Program-made: the position numbers and the translations under genes | Notes under the pieces: generated by a model | Database searches by the model: none | What the model was told of the DNA's origin: nothing | The model's input: only the letters and a program-made list of their open reading frames with translations | Shown: piece by piece, positions 8,451 to 18,500 of the stretch | Layout of the letters: every line of letters starts with the position of its first letter | How positions within the stretch are numbered: position 1 is the stretch's first letter | NCBI RefSeq assembly: GCF_001006325.2 | Contig: NZ_LBIA02000001.1 | Coordinates: 62,001-126,000 of the forward strand | Direction: 5' to 3' | Source: Afipia massiliensis | Lineage (GTDB): Bacteria; Pseudomonadota; Alphaproteobacteria; Rhizobiales; Xanthobacteraceae | DNA length: 64,000 nt

Positions 8451-9464
8451 TCACGCCACCTTCTTGCGCGGCTCGGACACGGCAAACGTGCCGTCGAGGA
8501 ATCCGGTCAGGCGCTGGCGGATGATGAACTCGGCATCTGCCATGATGCGGTCGATCAGTTCCTTGCAGGTCGGAATATCGTTGATCAGGCCGACCATCAT
8601 GCCGCAGCTCCAGGCGCCTGCGTCCATATCGCCTTCCAGCATCACCTTCGGATAGACGCCGGCGACCTGATCCATGATGTCCTCGATCTTGAGGCTCTTG
8701 CCCTTTTCCTTCTCGATCTCGATCAGCTTCTCGACATTCCTGTTGGTCAGCACGCGTTCGGTGTTGCGCAGTGCGCGCATTACCAGACGGGTATCGAGCT
8801 CGGTGGCCTTTAGCAGCGCCTGCTTCACGTTGTCATGCACCGGCGCTTCCTTGGTGGCGATGAAGCGCGTGCCCATGTTCATGCCCTGCGCGCCCATCGC
8901 GAGCGCCGCGACGAGGCTGCGCGCATCGGCCATGCCGCCCGACGCAACGAACGGAATTCGCAGTTCCTCTTCCGCGCGCGGCAACAGGATCATGTTCGGC
9001 ATGTCGTCCTCGCCGGGATGACCGCCGCACTCGAAGCCGTCGACGCTGACCGCGTCGCAGCCGATGGCTTCAGCCTTCAGCGAGTGGCGGACCGAGGTGC
9101 ACTTGTGGATGACCTTGATGCCCGCCGCCTTCAACGCCGGCATGTATTGCTCAGGGCTGCGGCCTGCGGTCTCGACCGCCTTGATGCCGGCTTCCTTGAT
9201 GGCCGCGATGTATTCGGGATACGGAGGCGCTGCGAAGGTCGGCAGGAAAGTCAGGTTCACGCCGAACGGCTTGTCGGTCATGTCCTGGCACTTCTTGATT
9301 TCCTTCGCCAGCAGCTCAGGCGTCTTCTGCGTCAGGCCCGTGATGATGCCAAGGCCGCCTGCGTTCGACACGGCGGAGGCAAGCTCCGCGAAGCCGATAA
9401 AGTGCATGCCGCCCTGGATGATCGGGTGCTGGATGCCGAACATTTCCGTAATCGCCGTTTTCAT
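8451..9464 (-). CDS. NAD(P)H-dependent flavin oxidoreductase, nitronate monooxygenase-like
   Basis: This 337-residue FMN-binding TIM-barrel protein is related to 2-nitropropane dioxygenase and FabK. It opens with FGIQHPIIQGGM, which binds the FMN phosphate region, and has DAVSVDGFECGGHPGEDD, with the family's active-site His in GGHPG, then PFVASGGMADARSLVAALAMGA for cofactor binding. Such enzymes oxidise alkyl nitronates or act as broad NAD(P)H:quinone reductases. It is divergent from hemE. Substrate is unknown; annotation as a nitronate monooxygenase rests on family resemblance. Confidence 0.8.
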   Translation of the reverse strand: MKTAITEMFGIQHPIIQGGMHFIGFAELASAVSNAGGLGIITGLTQKTPELLAKEIKKCQDMTDKPFGVNLTFLPTFAAPPYPEYIAAIKEAGIKAVETAGRSPEQYMPALKAAGIKVIHKCTSVRHSLKAEAIGCDAVSVDGFECGGHPGEDDMPNMILLPRAEEELRIPFVASGGMADARSLVAALAMGAQGMNMGTRFIATKEAPVHDNVKQALLKATELDTRLVMRALRNTERVLTNRNVEKLIEIEKEKGKSLKIEDIMDQVAGVYPKVMLEGDMDAGAWSCGMMVGLINDIPTCKELIDRIMADAEFIIRQRLTGFLDGTFAVSEPRKKVA

Positions 9465-9553
9465 ATGTTCCCTCTCATTGGTTCTAATGACATCGTTACC
9501 GCAGGTGCTCGCGGCGCGACAATGGTTTGGCTCGACAGGGCTGCCATGCCATC

Positions 9554-9570
9554 CGTTCCGAAAAGGAACG
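9554..9570. promoter_or_regulatory. Short palindrome between hemE and the flavin oxidoreductase
   Basis: CGTTCC-GAAAA-GGAACG forms a perfect 6-bp inverted repeat in the 190-base divergent gap, 85 bases upstream of hemE. It could be an operator or a small hairpin; there is no independent support. Confidence 0.3.
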
Positions 9571-9654
9571 TATCAGCATGATCCAGGTCGTCAACCGGTG
9601 GCCAAAACCGGAGGCAGCGTGTATCAGGGCCGCAGATAAGCCTATCTTCAGCCA

Positions 9655-10713
9655 ATGGAATTTCGTTTGAGCCAGTCCCCCGCCGTCAAGCCGTTCATGG
9701 AAGTCCTCTCTGGCCGCAGGCAGAGCGTGCCGCCGGTGTGGATGATGCGGCAGGCAGGCCGTTATCTTCCTGAGTACCGCGAGCTGCGCGCGAAGGCGGG
9801 CGGCTTTCTCGACCTGTGCTTCAATCCCGAATGGGCGGCCGAGGTGACACTGCAGCCGATCCGGCGCTTCGGTTTCGACGCCGCGATCATCTTCTCGGAC
9901 ATTCTGGTGATCCCGCATGCCCTCGGACGTTCGGTGCGCTTCGAGGTTGGCGAAGGCCCGCGACTCGATCCGCTCGATACGCCGGAGAAGATCGCGACGC
10001 TGACGACGGCTGCCGACTTCACCAAACTCGAACCCGTCTTCGAAGCACTGCGCCGTGTCCGCGCCGAACTCGATCCGAAAGTTGCGCTGATCGGTTTCTG
10101 CGGTGCGCCGTGGACCGTTGCGACCTACATGGTCGCCGGGCAAGGCACGCCGGATCAGGCGCCGGCGCGGATGCTCGCCTACCGCGAGCCGGATGCGTTT
10201 GCAAAAATCATCGACGTGCTGGTCGAGAATTCCATTGAGTATCTACTGGGACAGCTCAAAGCCGGCGCCGACGCGTTGCAGATCTTCGACACATGGGCAG
10301 GCATCCTGCCGCCGCGCGAATTTCAGCGCTGGTCGGTTGAGCCGACACGGCGGATCGTCGAAGGCGTTCGTGCGAAAGCTCCGCACGCGAAGATCATCGG
10401 CTTTCCGCGCGGCGCGGGCGCACAGCTGCCGCTGTATGTCGGCCGCACCGGCGTCGATGGCGTCAGCATCGACTGGGCGGCGGAGCCGTCACTGATCCGC
10501 GAGCGCGTGCAGAACCACGTTGCTGTGCAGGGCAATCTCGATCCGCTGGCCTTGATCGCAGGCGGCGATGCGCTGGATCGCGCGGTCGATGATGCGCTGG
10601 CGAACTACGCAGGTGGCCGATACATCTTCAATCTCGGTCACGGCATCCAGCCGGAGACGCCCATCGCCCATGTCGAGCAGATGCTGAGGCGCGTGCGGGC
10701 TTATAACTTATAA
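9655..10713 (+). CDS. hemE: Uroporphyrinogen decarboxylase
   Basis: HemE decarboxylates the four acetate side chains of uroporphyrinogen III to give coproporphyrinogen III in heme synthesis. The N-terminal signature [16 protein letters not shown] and the second signature [13 protein letters not shown] are both intact, as is [12 protein letters not shown], which carries the catalytic Asp. The length of 352 residues is normal. ATG 9655 gives the usual N-terminus, although no strong ribosome site is visible. It converges on hemC, with a family D repeat between them. Confidence 0.95.
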   Translation: MEFRLSQSPAVKPFMEVLSGRRQSVPPVWMMRQAGRYLPEYRELRAKAGGFLDLCFNPEWAAEVTLQPIRRFGFDAAIIFSDILVIPHALGRSVRFEVGEGPRLDPLDTPEKIATLTTAADFTKLEPVFEALRRVRAELDPKVALIGFCGAPWTVATYMVAGQGTPDQAPARMLAYREPDAFAKIIDVLVENSIEYLLGQLKAGADALQIFDTWAGILPPREFQRWSVEPTRRIVEGVRAKAPHAKIIGFPRGAGAQLPLYVGRTGVDGVSIDWAAEPSLIRERVQNHVAVQGNLDPLALIAGGDALDRAVDDALANYAGGRYIFNLGHGIQPETPIAHVEQMLRRVRAYNL

Positions 10714-10752
10714 GGGGTAGTTCGTTTCCTGCTCCTTGTTACGTGCAAGGAT

Positions 10753-10881
10753 CACCCCACCCGGCTGACCTTTCGGTCAGCCACCCTCCCCATTCAGGGG
10801 AGGGATAAGTTCGCGGGATACGTCGGTCTTTTTCATCCCTCCCCCCTTGTGGGGAGGGTCGGCGCGTAGCGCCGGGGTGGG
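10753..10881. repeat. Family D repeat between hemE and hemC
   Basis: The element starts CACCCCACCCGGCTGACC and ends GGCGCGTAGCGCCGGGGTGG, with the inner hairpins CCCTCCCC-ATTCA-GGGGAGGG and CTCCCC-CCTTGT-GGGGAG. The hairpins may serve as terminators for the two converging heme genes. A related element is at 28246-28362. Confidence 0.75.
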
Positions 10882-10919
10882 GGGTCAACGACCGCGCATC
10901 ACTGCGAATTAGTCTAGAT

Positions 10920-11900
10920 CTACGGCCTCGATCGCTCGATGATCGCAGCAGCCCCCTTCGCCAGCAGATCAAATGCCACCGCCCGGCCAAGCTCGCGCGG
11001 CTTGTCGGCCGGGCCGGTGCGCGTCGCTTCGAGCAACTGATCGCCTTCCAGATCAAGCACCGAAGCAGTCAGCGACATCTCGCGGCCGTCGATCGTCGAA
11101 AATCCCGCGATCGGCGAATTGCAGTGGCCGTTGAGCACCCACAGCACCTCGCGCTCCGCATCGGCGCACAGATGCGCCACCGGATCATCGATCAGCGCGA
11201 GATACTGCCGTGTGCGCCAATCGTTCACTGCACATTCCACCGCGACGATGCCCTGCCCCGCCGCCGGCAGCATTTCCCGCGCAGCGAATTCGTGGGCGAT
11301 GCGGCTTGCAAGCCCGACGCGCTCCAACCCCGAACGCGCCATGATCAGCGCATCGGCAGGACCGACTTCGCCGCCTTCTGCGAGCCGCTGCATCTCGCCA
11401 TTGTCGAGTTTGCGCACCCGCGTATCGGCCGCGCCGCGAAAGTGAATCACTTCGATCTCCGGAAACAGCCGCCGCGCATACGCCGCACGCCGCACAGCGT
11501 TGGTCCCGATCTTGAAGCCCTTGCCCTTGGTGCGCTTCAGATCGTCGAACGTGACGCCTGCGCGCAGCACCAGCGCATCGGTCGGCGGATCGCGCGACAG
11601 CGTCGCACCGATCACAAGGCCGGGCGTGTCCTCGTTGCCCGGCATGTCCTTCAGCGAATGCATCGCCGCGTGCAGTTTTCCTGCGATCACGGCTGCGCGG
11701 ATTTCGGCAACAAACGCGCCGCCTTTGCCGCCATGCGGCAGCAGCAAGCCGACCTGATCCTGATCGCCGCGCGTCTCGAACTTGACGATCTCGACGTTCA
11801 GATCCGGCGCGGCAGCTTCGAGCTGGCGTGCAATTTCCCCGGTCTGCGCAAGCGCCATCGTACTTTTGCGCGTTCCGATACGCATGGAAATTGCTGCCAC
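10920..11900 (-). CDS. hemC: Hydroxymethylbilane synthase (porphobilinogen deaminase)
   Basis: HemC polymerises four porphobilinogens into hydroxymethylbilane. The protein has the N-terminal RIGTRKSTMALAQTG, the catalytic Asp in MHSLKDMP, the paired Arg in GTNAVRRAA and the Cys in VLNGHCNSPIAG that carries the dipyrromethane cofactor. Several usually stiff motifs are altered (GTNAVRR for GTSSLRR, RGAADTR for RGNVDTR), so it is a somewhat divergent member, but no key residue is missing. GTG 11900 has GGAG five bases upstream and is preferred; ATG 11885 is a second possibility, and the frame is open to 11939. It is divergent from the CitE-like gene. Confidence 0.88.
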   Translation of the reverse strand: MAAISMRIGTRKSTMALAQTGEIARQLEAAAPDLNVEIVKFETRGDQDQVGLLLPHGGKGGAFVAEIRAAVIAGKLHAAMHSLKDMPGNEDTPGLVIGATLSRDPPTDALVLRAGVTFDDLKRTKGKGFKIGTNAVRRAAYARRLFPEIEVIHFRGAADTRVRKLDNGEMQRLAEGGEVGPADALIMARSGLERVGLASRIAHEFAAREMLPAAGQGIVAVECAVNDWRTRQYLALIDDPVAHLCADAEREVLWVLNGHCNSPIAGFSTIDGREMSLTASVLDLEGDQLLEATRTGPADKPRELGRAVAFDLLAKGAAAIIERSRP

Positions 11901-12078
11901 GTTTGCTCCGTCACCGGCTTGATGTCGTCCGTAAATCACGTTCTTTCGGGCCGAAACATACGGCGGACCGTCCCCCTAATGCAAACGCATTGAAGAACCT
12001 ATCGCGGTTGCATCAGCTTCCGGTCCGCGCTTAAACAGCCTAAATCCCGCGTCCTGCGCAATCAAAAGAGTCCCCTGA

Positions 12079-12891
12079 ATGACATCTTCCCCGTCCATCG
12101 GCTTCCTCGCGCCCCTGTTCGTTCCCGCCACCCGGCCCGACCGTTATTTCAAGGCAGCAGGGTCCGGCGCGGACGGCGTGATCATCGATCTTGAGGATGC
12201 GGTGGCCGCGAACGAGAAGGACGCCGCCCGCGCGACGCTGGTTGCGGCCTCCCTGCCCCCGAATTCGATCGTCCGCGTCAACGCTTTCGGAACGCGCTGG
12301 CATGAGGCTGACATTGTGGCGATGAAGGGCCTCGGCATTGCAGGGATCATGCTGCCGAAGGCAGAGACCGCGGGACATCTGGAAAGCGTGCGCGCCGTGC
12401 TGGGTGATCTGCCGGTGATTTCGCTGATCGAATCGGCGCACGGCGTCGCAGGCGTCCGCGAGGTCGCCCGTCACTCCGACCGGCTCGCGTTCGGCTATAT
12501 CGACTTCAGCGCCGATGTCGGCTGCAGCATGGACCACGACGCGTTGCTGATGGCGCGCTCCGAGATCGTGCTGGCGTCAAGACTTGCACAGTTGCCGTCA
12601 CCGCTCGAAGGCGTGACGCCATCGTTCGATGATCCTGCACTGGTCGAGGATGACGCGCGTTATGCGGCAATGATGGGTTTCGGCGGCAAGCTCTGCATTC
12701 ACCCGAAGCAGATCGCCCCGACACTCAAGGGGTTCCGGCCATCGCAAAAAGACATCGAATGGGCGATTCGAATCTCGAATTCAGGCGATGGCGCCGTGTC
12801 GGTCGACGGCATGATGGTCGATGCGCCGGTTCGGCTTCGGGCACAGCGCATTCTCGCCGCGGCAAAGGCCAGCGATGCGGCTGGGGGGTAG
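12079..12891 (+). CDS. HpcH/HpaI aldolase / citrate lyase beta-like protein
   Basis: This protein of 270 residues has the CitE-like TIM-barrel fold. Relevant motifs are APLFVPATRPDRYFKAA near the N-terminus, GVIIDLEDAV with the acidic Mg-site residues, IVRVNAFGT with the Arg that binds the acyl-CoA or keto acid, and GKLCIHPKQI near the C-terminus. Family members cleave or form C-C bonds in citryl-, malyl- or beta-methylmalyl-CoA, or hydrolyse malyl-CoA. The substrate is unknown here. ATG 12079 is the first good start. Repeat copy A1 lies 31 bases downstream. Confidence 0.8.
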   Translation: MTSSPSIGFLAPLFVPATRPDRYFKAAGSGADGVIIDLEDAVAANEKDAARATLVAASLPPNSIVRVNAFGTRWHEADIVAMKGLGIAGIMLPKAETAGHLESVRAVLGDLPVISLIESAHGVAGVREVARHSDRLAFGYIDFSADVGCSMDHDALLMARSEIVLASRLAQLPSPLEGVTPSFDDPALVEDDARYAAMMGFGGKLCIHPKQIAPTLKGFRPSQKDIEWAIRISNSGDGAVSVDGMMVDAPVRLRAQRILAAAKASDAAGG

Positions 12892-12921
12892 CCGATAACG
12901 TGGAGACTTCAGCTTACACAC

Positions 12922-13011
12922 CGTCATTGCGAGCGAAGCGAAGCAATCCAGTCTTCTGATAGAAGAAAGCAAGGACTGGATTGCTTCGTCGCTTTGCTCC
13001 TCGCAATGACG
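12922..13011. repeat. Family A inverted repeat, copy A1
   Basis: CGTCATTGCGAGCGAAGCGA at the left is mirrored by TCCTCGCAATGACG at the right, with AAGCAATCCAG and CTGGATTGCTT as inner arms. It sits between convergent genes. Confidence 0.9.
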
Positions 13012-13037
13012 AAGAGGAAGCTTCCAGCAAGCTCTCG

Positions 13038-13376
13038 CTAATCGCGCGCGATCCACACCGCTATTTCATTTCCGCCAGGTTCGCGGAAATGAAACCGCCG
13101 CCCGCCGGGAAAATCGAACTGCGGCTTGGTGATTGTGCCGCCGGCGGCGATCACGCGCCGTTCGGCATCGTCGATATCCGCGGTCCGCACCACGGCGAGC
13201 GGTGCTGATACCCTCTCGGGCGCCTGATCGATACCGCCATCAATTCCCGCGCCAGTGAGCGCGTCATAGGTCGGACCGTAGCTGACAATGCCCCAGCCGA
13301 AAGCCGCCTGAAAAAACGCGCTGGTGCGCGCACGGTCGGTGCTGGGAAATTCGATATAGTCGATCTTGTCGGTCAT
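13038..13376 (-). CDS. VOC family (glyoxalase/bleomycin-resistance-like) protein
   Basis: This 112-residue protein has the vicinal-oxygen-chelate layout of paired beta-alpha-beta-beta-beta units. It starts DYIEFPSTDRARTSAFFQAA and ends FHFREPGGNEIAVW, the usual C-terminal motif with a metal-ligand Glu. The position of the N-terminal metal His is taken by Glu (YIEFP), which is common in VOC proteins of unknown role. It begins eight bases after the TetR gene stop and is probably cotranscribed with it. Function is not known. Confidence 0.75.
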   Translation of the reverse strand: MTDKIDYIEFPSTDRARTSAFFQAAFGWGIVSYGPTYDALTGAGIDGGIDQAPERVSAPLAVVRTADIDDAERRVIAAGGTITKPQFDFPGGRRFHFREPGGNEIAVWIARD

Positions 13377-13384
13377 GATTGCCT

Positions 13385-13978
13385 CTATTGCGCCGCGACC
13401 GGCGGCCAGGTCATCAGAACCACCTCGACGATCTTCTTGAGTTCGTCGCGCTTGGCTCCTCCGACCGCCTGGACTGCTATTCCTTGTGCGATGGTGGAGG
13501 CATAGCGCGCCAGCACCTCCGCATCCGCGTGCGCGGGAAGATCGCCATCGGACCGCGCCTGCTCGAAGCGCTCGCGCAGATCGCTTTCAAACTTCGCGCG
13601 CCGCGCGACCAGCTCCTGCTTGATCGACTCCGCGGCGTCTCCGCAGGTCAGCGCGCCGTTGATGGACAGACATCCTGCCGGACAATCCGGATCGGTCACG
13701 GCATCGACTTCTCCATAGAGAAGATGCTCGATCACCGCGCGCGCCGTCGGCTGCTGCAGCGCCAGCTTGGTGTAACCGGCGGGGCCATCGGCATACGCGT
13801 CGAACGCCTTGCGGAATAATTCTTCCTTGTTGCCGAACGCGGCATAGAGCGACGGCTTGGTGATGCCCATCGCCTCCGTCAGATCGGTCATCGACGCGCC
13901 CTCGTATCCCTTCTCCCAGAAAACGTGCAGGGCGTTTTCCAAAGCCTGATCGAGATCGAATTCACGGGGGCGTCCCAT
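13385..13978 (-). CDS. TetR family regulator of the adjacent RND efflux pump
   Basis: The N-terminal helix-turn-helix spans residues 5-50, with ASMTDLTEAMGITKPSLYAAFGNKEELF as a classic TetR DNA-binding unit, here quoted in part: MTDLTEAMGITKPSLYAAF. The C-terminal ligand domain contains Cys residues (DCPAGCLS), which occur in the TetR_C branch that senses small molecules. The start could be ATG 13978 or GTG 13984; the latter has AAGG at a better spacing. The gene is divergent from the efflux adaptor, with two similar boxes in the 230-base gap, so local repression of the pump is the likely role. Confidence 0.85.
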   Translation of the reverse strand: MGRPREFDLDQALENALHVFWEKGYEGASMTDLTEAMGITKPSLYAAFGNKEELFRKAFDAYADGPAGYTKLALQQPTARAVIEHLLYGEVDAVTDPDCPAGCLSINGALTCGDAAESIKQELVARRAKFESDLRERFEQARSDGDLPAHADAEVLARYASTIAQGIAVQAVGGAKRDELKKIVEVVLMTWPPVAAQ

Positions 13979-14001
13979 GGCCACGGTAAGAACCTTTCTG
14001 A

Positions 14002-14070
14002 ATTTGTACCTTTCGTTAGATATGTCCCTTGACGGAGAAAGTCCAAGTCCCATTTATACCGAACGTTACA
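14002..14070. promoter_or_regulatory. Pair of candidate TetR operator boxes
   Basis: Two 19-base boxes, at 14002-14020 and 14052-14070, share the pattern ATTT-R-TACC-NNN-CGTTA-S-A, with 14 of 19 bases identical. They are exactly 50 bases apart, i.e. nearly five helical turns, and lie just upstream of the TetR gene in its gap with the efflux adaptor. Confidence 0.5.
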
Positions 14071-14210
14071 GTTGCGATGCAGCAATATTGCATCGCGACG
14101 CGGGGCAAATCGGAACTTTTATTCTCCAGCGATCACGATCTCCCCAGCAACGTATTGAAATTACAGCATTTCGCGTTTCGGCGCGGATGCAATGAAATGG
14201 GAAGCTCGTG

Positions 14211-15392
14211 ATGAAAAGCCTTTCAAAAAGAACAAGCCTGATTGGCGCCGGCATCGGTCTGGCAATTCTGGCGACTGCGGGAACCCTGGTCTTTACGGCC
14301 TCGAACAATCGGGCCAGGGCTGATTCCGCCGCCGCGGCCACACCGCCCGCAACTCCCGTCTCCGTCGCCAGTGTCGCCGAGCGAGAAACCGCGATCTGGG
14401 ACGAATTCTCGGGCCGGCTGGAAGCCATCGAGCAGGTGGAAGTCCGCTCGCGTGTCGCCGGCGCGATCCAGGAAATCCGTTTCCGCGAAGGCGCGCTGGT
14501 TCAGAAGGACGATGTTCTCGTCGTGATCGATCCCGCGCTCTACGCCGCCGAGGTCGCCCGCGCGGACGCTCAGGTCGCCGCTGCGCAGGCTCGTCTCGTC
14601 TTCACCAAGAGCGATTATGAACGCGGCCAGCAACTGAGCGGATCGCAGACTATCTCGCAGCGCGATCAGGACAACCGCATCAACGCTTATCGCGAGGCGG
14701 AAGCAAACCTCAAGGCAGCACAGGCCACCCTCAAGACCGCGCAGCTCAACCTCGGCTACACCGAAGTCCGCGCGCCTGTGACGGGCCGGGTCGGCAAGCG
14801 CGAGATCACCGTCGGCAACCTGATCGCCGCCGGTCCCGGTTCGCCGCTGCTGACCACCATCGTCTCGACGACGCCGATCTATGCCAGCTTCAACGCCGAC
14901 GAACAGATCGTGCTGCGTGCGCTCGACTCGCTCGGCAAAGACGATGCGGCATCGAAGACCGGCCGCATCCCCGTCAAGATGGGCACCGCGACCAGCAACG
15001 GCCTGCCGTTCGAAGGCCACATGCAGTTGATCGACAATCAGGTCGATGCGCGCAGCGGCACGGTGCGGGTCCGCGCCATCTTCGACAACAAGGATGGCCG
15101 CCTGATCCCCGGACAGTTCGTCCGCCTGCAGATGGGCAAGCCCAAAACCGAACGCGCGATGATGATCAACGAACGCGCCGTCGGCACCGACCAGAACAAA
15201 AAGTACGTGATGGTCGTGAACAAGGAGAACAAGGCCGAGTATCGCGAAGTCTCGCTTGGCGTCGCCGTTGACGGCCTGCGCGTGGTCACGGCCGGCCTGA
15301 AGCCGGGCGAGCAGATCGTGGTCAAGGGCTTGCAGCGCATTCGCCCCGGCGCACCTGTCGCGCCTGAAGTCGTGGCGATGGACACCAACTGA
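14211..15392 (+). CDS. RND efflux system periplasmic adaptor (membrane fusion protein, AcrA/MexA type)
   Basis: The adaptor links an inner-membrane RND pump to an outer-membrane channel. The protein has an N-terminal membrane anchor or signal segment (SLIGAGIGLAILATAGTLVF), a lipoyl-like pair split by an alpha-helical hairpin (VRSRVAGAIQEIRFREG and VRAPVTGRVGKREI), and the beta-barrel and membrane-proximal domains near the C-terminus. ATG 14211 is preferred because GGGAAG precedes it by six bases; a GTG lies one codon upstream. The length of about 393 residues is normal. No outer-membrane TolC-type gene is present in this operon. Confidence 0.9.
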   Translation: MKSLSKRTSLIGAGIGLAILATAGTLVFTASNNRARADSAAAATPPATPVSVASVAERETAIWDEFSGRLEAIEQVEVRSRVAGAIQEIRFREGALVQKDDVLVVIDPALYAAEVARADAQVAAAQARLVFTKSDYERGQQLSGSQTISQRDQDNRINAYREAEANLKAAQATLKTAQLNLGYTEVRAPVTGRVGKREITVGNLIAAGPGSPLLTTIVSTTPIYASFNADEQIVLRALDSLGKDDAASKTGRIPVKMGTATSNGLPFEGHMQLIDNQVDARSGTVRVRAIFDNKDGRLIPGQFVRLQMGKPKTERAMMINERAVGTDQNKKYVMVVNKENKAEYREVSLGVAVDGLRVVTAGLKPGEQIVVKGLQRIRPGAPVAPEVVAMDTN

Positions 15393-15418
15393 ACGGCCTC
15401 CGGGAAATACATCAACAA

Positions 15419-15501
15419 CGTCATTGCGAGCGAAGCGAAGCAATCCATCGCTGAAAAGAGAAGACTGGATTGCTTCGTCGCGAATGCTCCTCGCAATGAC
15501 G
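15419..15501. repeat. Family A inverted repeat, copy A2, inside the efflux operon
   Basis: CGTCATTGCGAGCGAAGCGA is mirrored by TCCTCGCAATGACG, with AAGCAATCCA and TGGATTGCTT inside. It lies between the adaptor and pump genes. Confidence 0.9.
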
Positions 15502-15545
15502 ATATCGGGCGACCGACGCAACAATACCAATAATGAGATGACGTC

Positions 15546-18500
15546 ATGAATATCTCGAGATTTTTCATCGACCGGCCGATTTTCGCCGGTGTGCTGTCGG
15601 CGCTGATCCTGCTTGCGGGTCTGCTGTCGCTCCCCGCACTGCCGATCTCCGAATATCCGGAAGTTGCGCCGCCCATCGTGACCGTGCGCGCGCTCTATCC
15701 CGGCGCCAACCCCAAGGTGATTATCGAATCGGTCGCGACGCCGCTCGAGGAGCAGATCAACGGCGTCGAAAACATGCTCTATATGAACAGCCAGGCGACG
15801 ACCGACGGCGTGTTGACCCTCAACGTCACCTTCCGCCTCGGCACCAATCCCGACCTCGCGCAGCAGATGGTTCAGAACCGGGTCTCGCAGGCGGAGTCGC
15901 GGCTGCCGGCGGTGACGCGCCAGCTCGGCATCACCACGGTGAAGAGCTCGCCGAACATCACGCTGGTGGTGCATCTGTTGTCGCCGAACGATCGCTACGA
16001 CACCACTTATCTGCGCAACTTCGGCGTGATCAACGTCAAGGATCGCCTCGCCCGCATTCGTGGCGTCGGCCAGGTGCAAATCTGGGGCGCCGGCGATTAT
16101 GCGATGCGCGTGTGGCTCGATTCGCAAAAGGTCGCCGAGCTTGGTCTCTCGCCCGGCGACATCACCCGCGAAATCCAGGCCCAGAATGTCGAGGCCGCGG
16201 CGGGTACGGTCGGCGGCGCGCCGAACTCCACGGACATCACCCTGCAGATGCCGCTCAATGCGCAGGGCCGCCTGAAGGACGAGCAGGAATTCGGCGACAT
16301 CGTCATCAAGACGGGTCAGAACGGTGAAATCACTCGCCTGCGCGACGTTGCGCGGATCGAGCTTGGCGCCTCTGAATATGCGCTGCGTTCGCAGATCGAC
16401 AATAAATCCGCTGTCGGCATCGGCATCTTCCAATCCCCCGGCGCCAACGCGCTCGCCATCGCCGACGAAGTCCACGCGGTGATGACGCAGATCAAGCAGA
16501 ACATGCCCGAGGGTGTCGATTACCGCATCGCTTACGATCCGACGCGATTCATCCGCGCCTCGATCGAAGCCGTAATCCACACCCTGCTGGAAGCGATCGC
16601 GCTGGTGGTGCTGGTCGTCATCCTGTTCCTGCAGACCTGGCGCGCTTCGATCATCCCCCTGATCTCGGTGCCGGTCTCGATCATCGGCACCTTCGCGGTG
16701 CTCCTGCTGTTCGGCTATTCCATCAATGCGCTGAGCCTGTTCGGCCTGGTGCTGGCGATCGGAATCGTGGTCGACGACGCTATCGTCGTGGTGGAGAACG
16801 TCGAGCGCAACATCGAGGAAGGCTTGTCGCCGCGCGATGCGACCTATCGCGCCATGAACGAGGTGTCGGGCCCGATTATCGCCATTGCCCTGGTGCTGGT
16901 GGCGGTGTTCGTGCCGCTTGGCTTCATCAGCGGCCTGACCGGCCAGTTCTACAAGCAATTCGCCATGACCATCGCGATCTCGACAGTGATTTCCGCGATC
17001 AACTCGCTCACGCTGTCGCCGGCGCTCGCGGCCCTTCTGTTGAAGGGTCACGATCAGCCGAAGGATGCGCTCAGCCGCGGCATGGACAAGATCTTCGGCG
17101 GCTTCTTCCGGCGATTCAACAGCGTCTTTCTGAAAGCCTCGGATTCCTATAGTGGCGGCGTCAAGCGGGTCATCTCGCGCAAGGCCGCCGTCATGGGCGT
17201 CTATCTGGTCTTGATCGGCGTCACGGCCGTCCTGTTCAGGGTCGTGCCCGGCGGATTCGTGCCGCTGCAGGACAAGCAATATCTGATCGGGTTTGCCCAG
17301 CTTCAGGAAGGCGCCACGCTCGACCGCACCGAAGAGATCATGCGGCAAATGTCGGCAATCGCCATGCAGCAGCCCGGTGTCGAGAGCGCCGTGGCGTTTC
17401 CGGGCCTGTCGATCAACGGCTTCACCAACTCGTCGAGCGCCGGCATCGTATTCTCGACGCTCAAGCCATTCGGCGAGCGCAAGGATCCTTCGTTGAGCGC
17501 CACCGCGATCGCGGCCGAGTTGAATAAGAAATATACTGTCATTCAGGACGCCTTCGTGGCCATGCTCCCGCCGCCGCCGGTTGACGGCCTCGGCACCACC
17601 GGCGGTTTCAAGCTGCAGCTCGAAGATCAAGCGGGGCTGGGTTATGAGGCGCTGGACGACGCCAAGAAGGCCTTCCTCGCCAAAGCGGCACAGGCGCCGG
17701 AGCTCACCGGATTGTTCTCGAGTTACAAGGTGGACGTGCCGCAGCTTTATGCGGACATCGATCGCACCCGCGCGCGCCAGCTCAACGTGCCGATCACCAG
17801 CATCTTCGAGACCCTGCAGGTTTACCTCGGCTCGTACTACGTCAACGACTTCAACAAATTCGGCCGCGTCTATTCGGTGCGCGTGCAGGCCGACGGCAAA
17901 TTCCGCGCGCGGCCGGAAGATGTCGGCCAGTTAAAGGTGCGCTCGACGACCGGCGATATGATTCCGCTGTCGGTGCTGCTGCGGCTGCAATCCACCGCCG
18001 GCCCCGAAAGCGCGATGCGCTATAACGGCTTCCTCGCCGCCGATATCAACGGCGATACCGCGCCTGGCTATTCCACCGGCCAATCGCAAGCCGCGGTCGC
18101 GCGTATCGCCAGCGAGACGCTGCCCAAGGGCATCGGCTTTGAGTGGACGGACCTGACCTATCAGGAGATCATCGCGGGTAACACCTCGCTCTACATCTTC
18201 CCGATCGTGATGCTGCTGGTGTTCCTCGTGCTCGCTGCGCAGTACGAAAGCCTGATGCTGCCGCTGGCGATCATCATGATCGTGCCGATGTCGCTGCTGG
18301 CCGCGATGTTCGGGGTCTGGATCACCGGCAACGACAACAACATCTTCACCCAGATCGGCCTGTTCGTTCTGGTCGGGTTGTCGGCCAAGAACGCGATTCT
18401 GATCGTGGAGTTCGCACGCGAACTTGAATTTGCCGGACGCACGCCGATTGCGGCGGCGATCGAGGCCAGCCGCTTGCGGCTGCGGCCGATCCTGATGACG

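Noticed and set aside
12922-13011. CRISPR array
   Set aside because: Family A elements are single inverted repeats scattered through the window, not tandem equal-spaced repeats with unique spacers, and no cas gene is present.
14223-17630. A 1135-residue open frame on the minus strand opposite the RND efflux genes
   Set aside because: It spans two well-supported genes on the other strand, is full of His, Arg and Asp in low-complexity runs, and reflects the codon bias of a high-GC genome.
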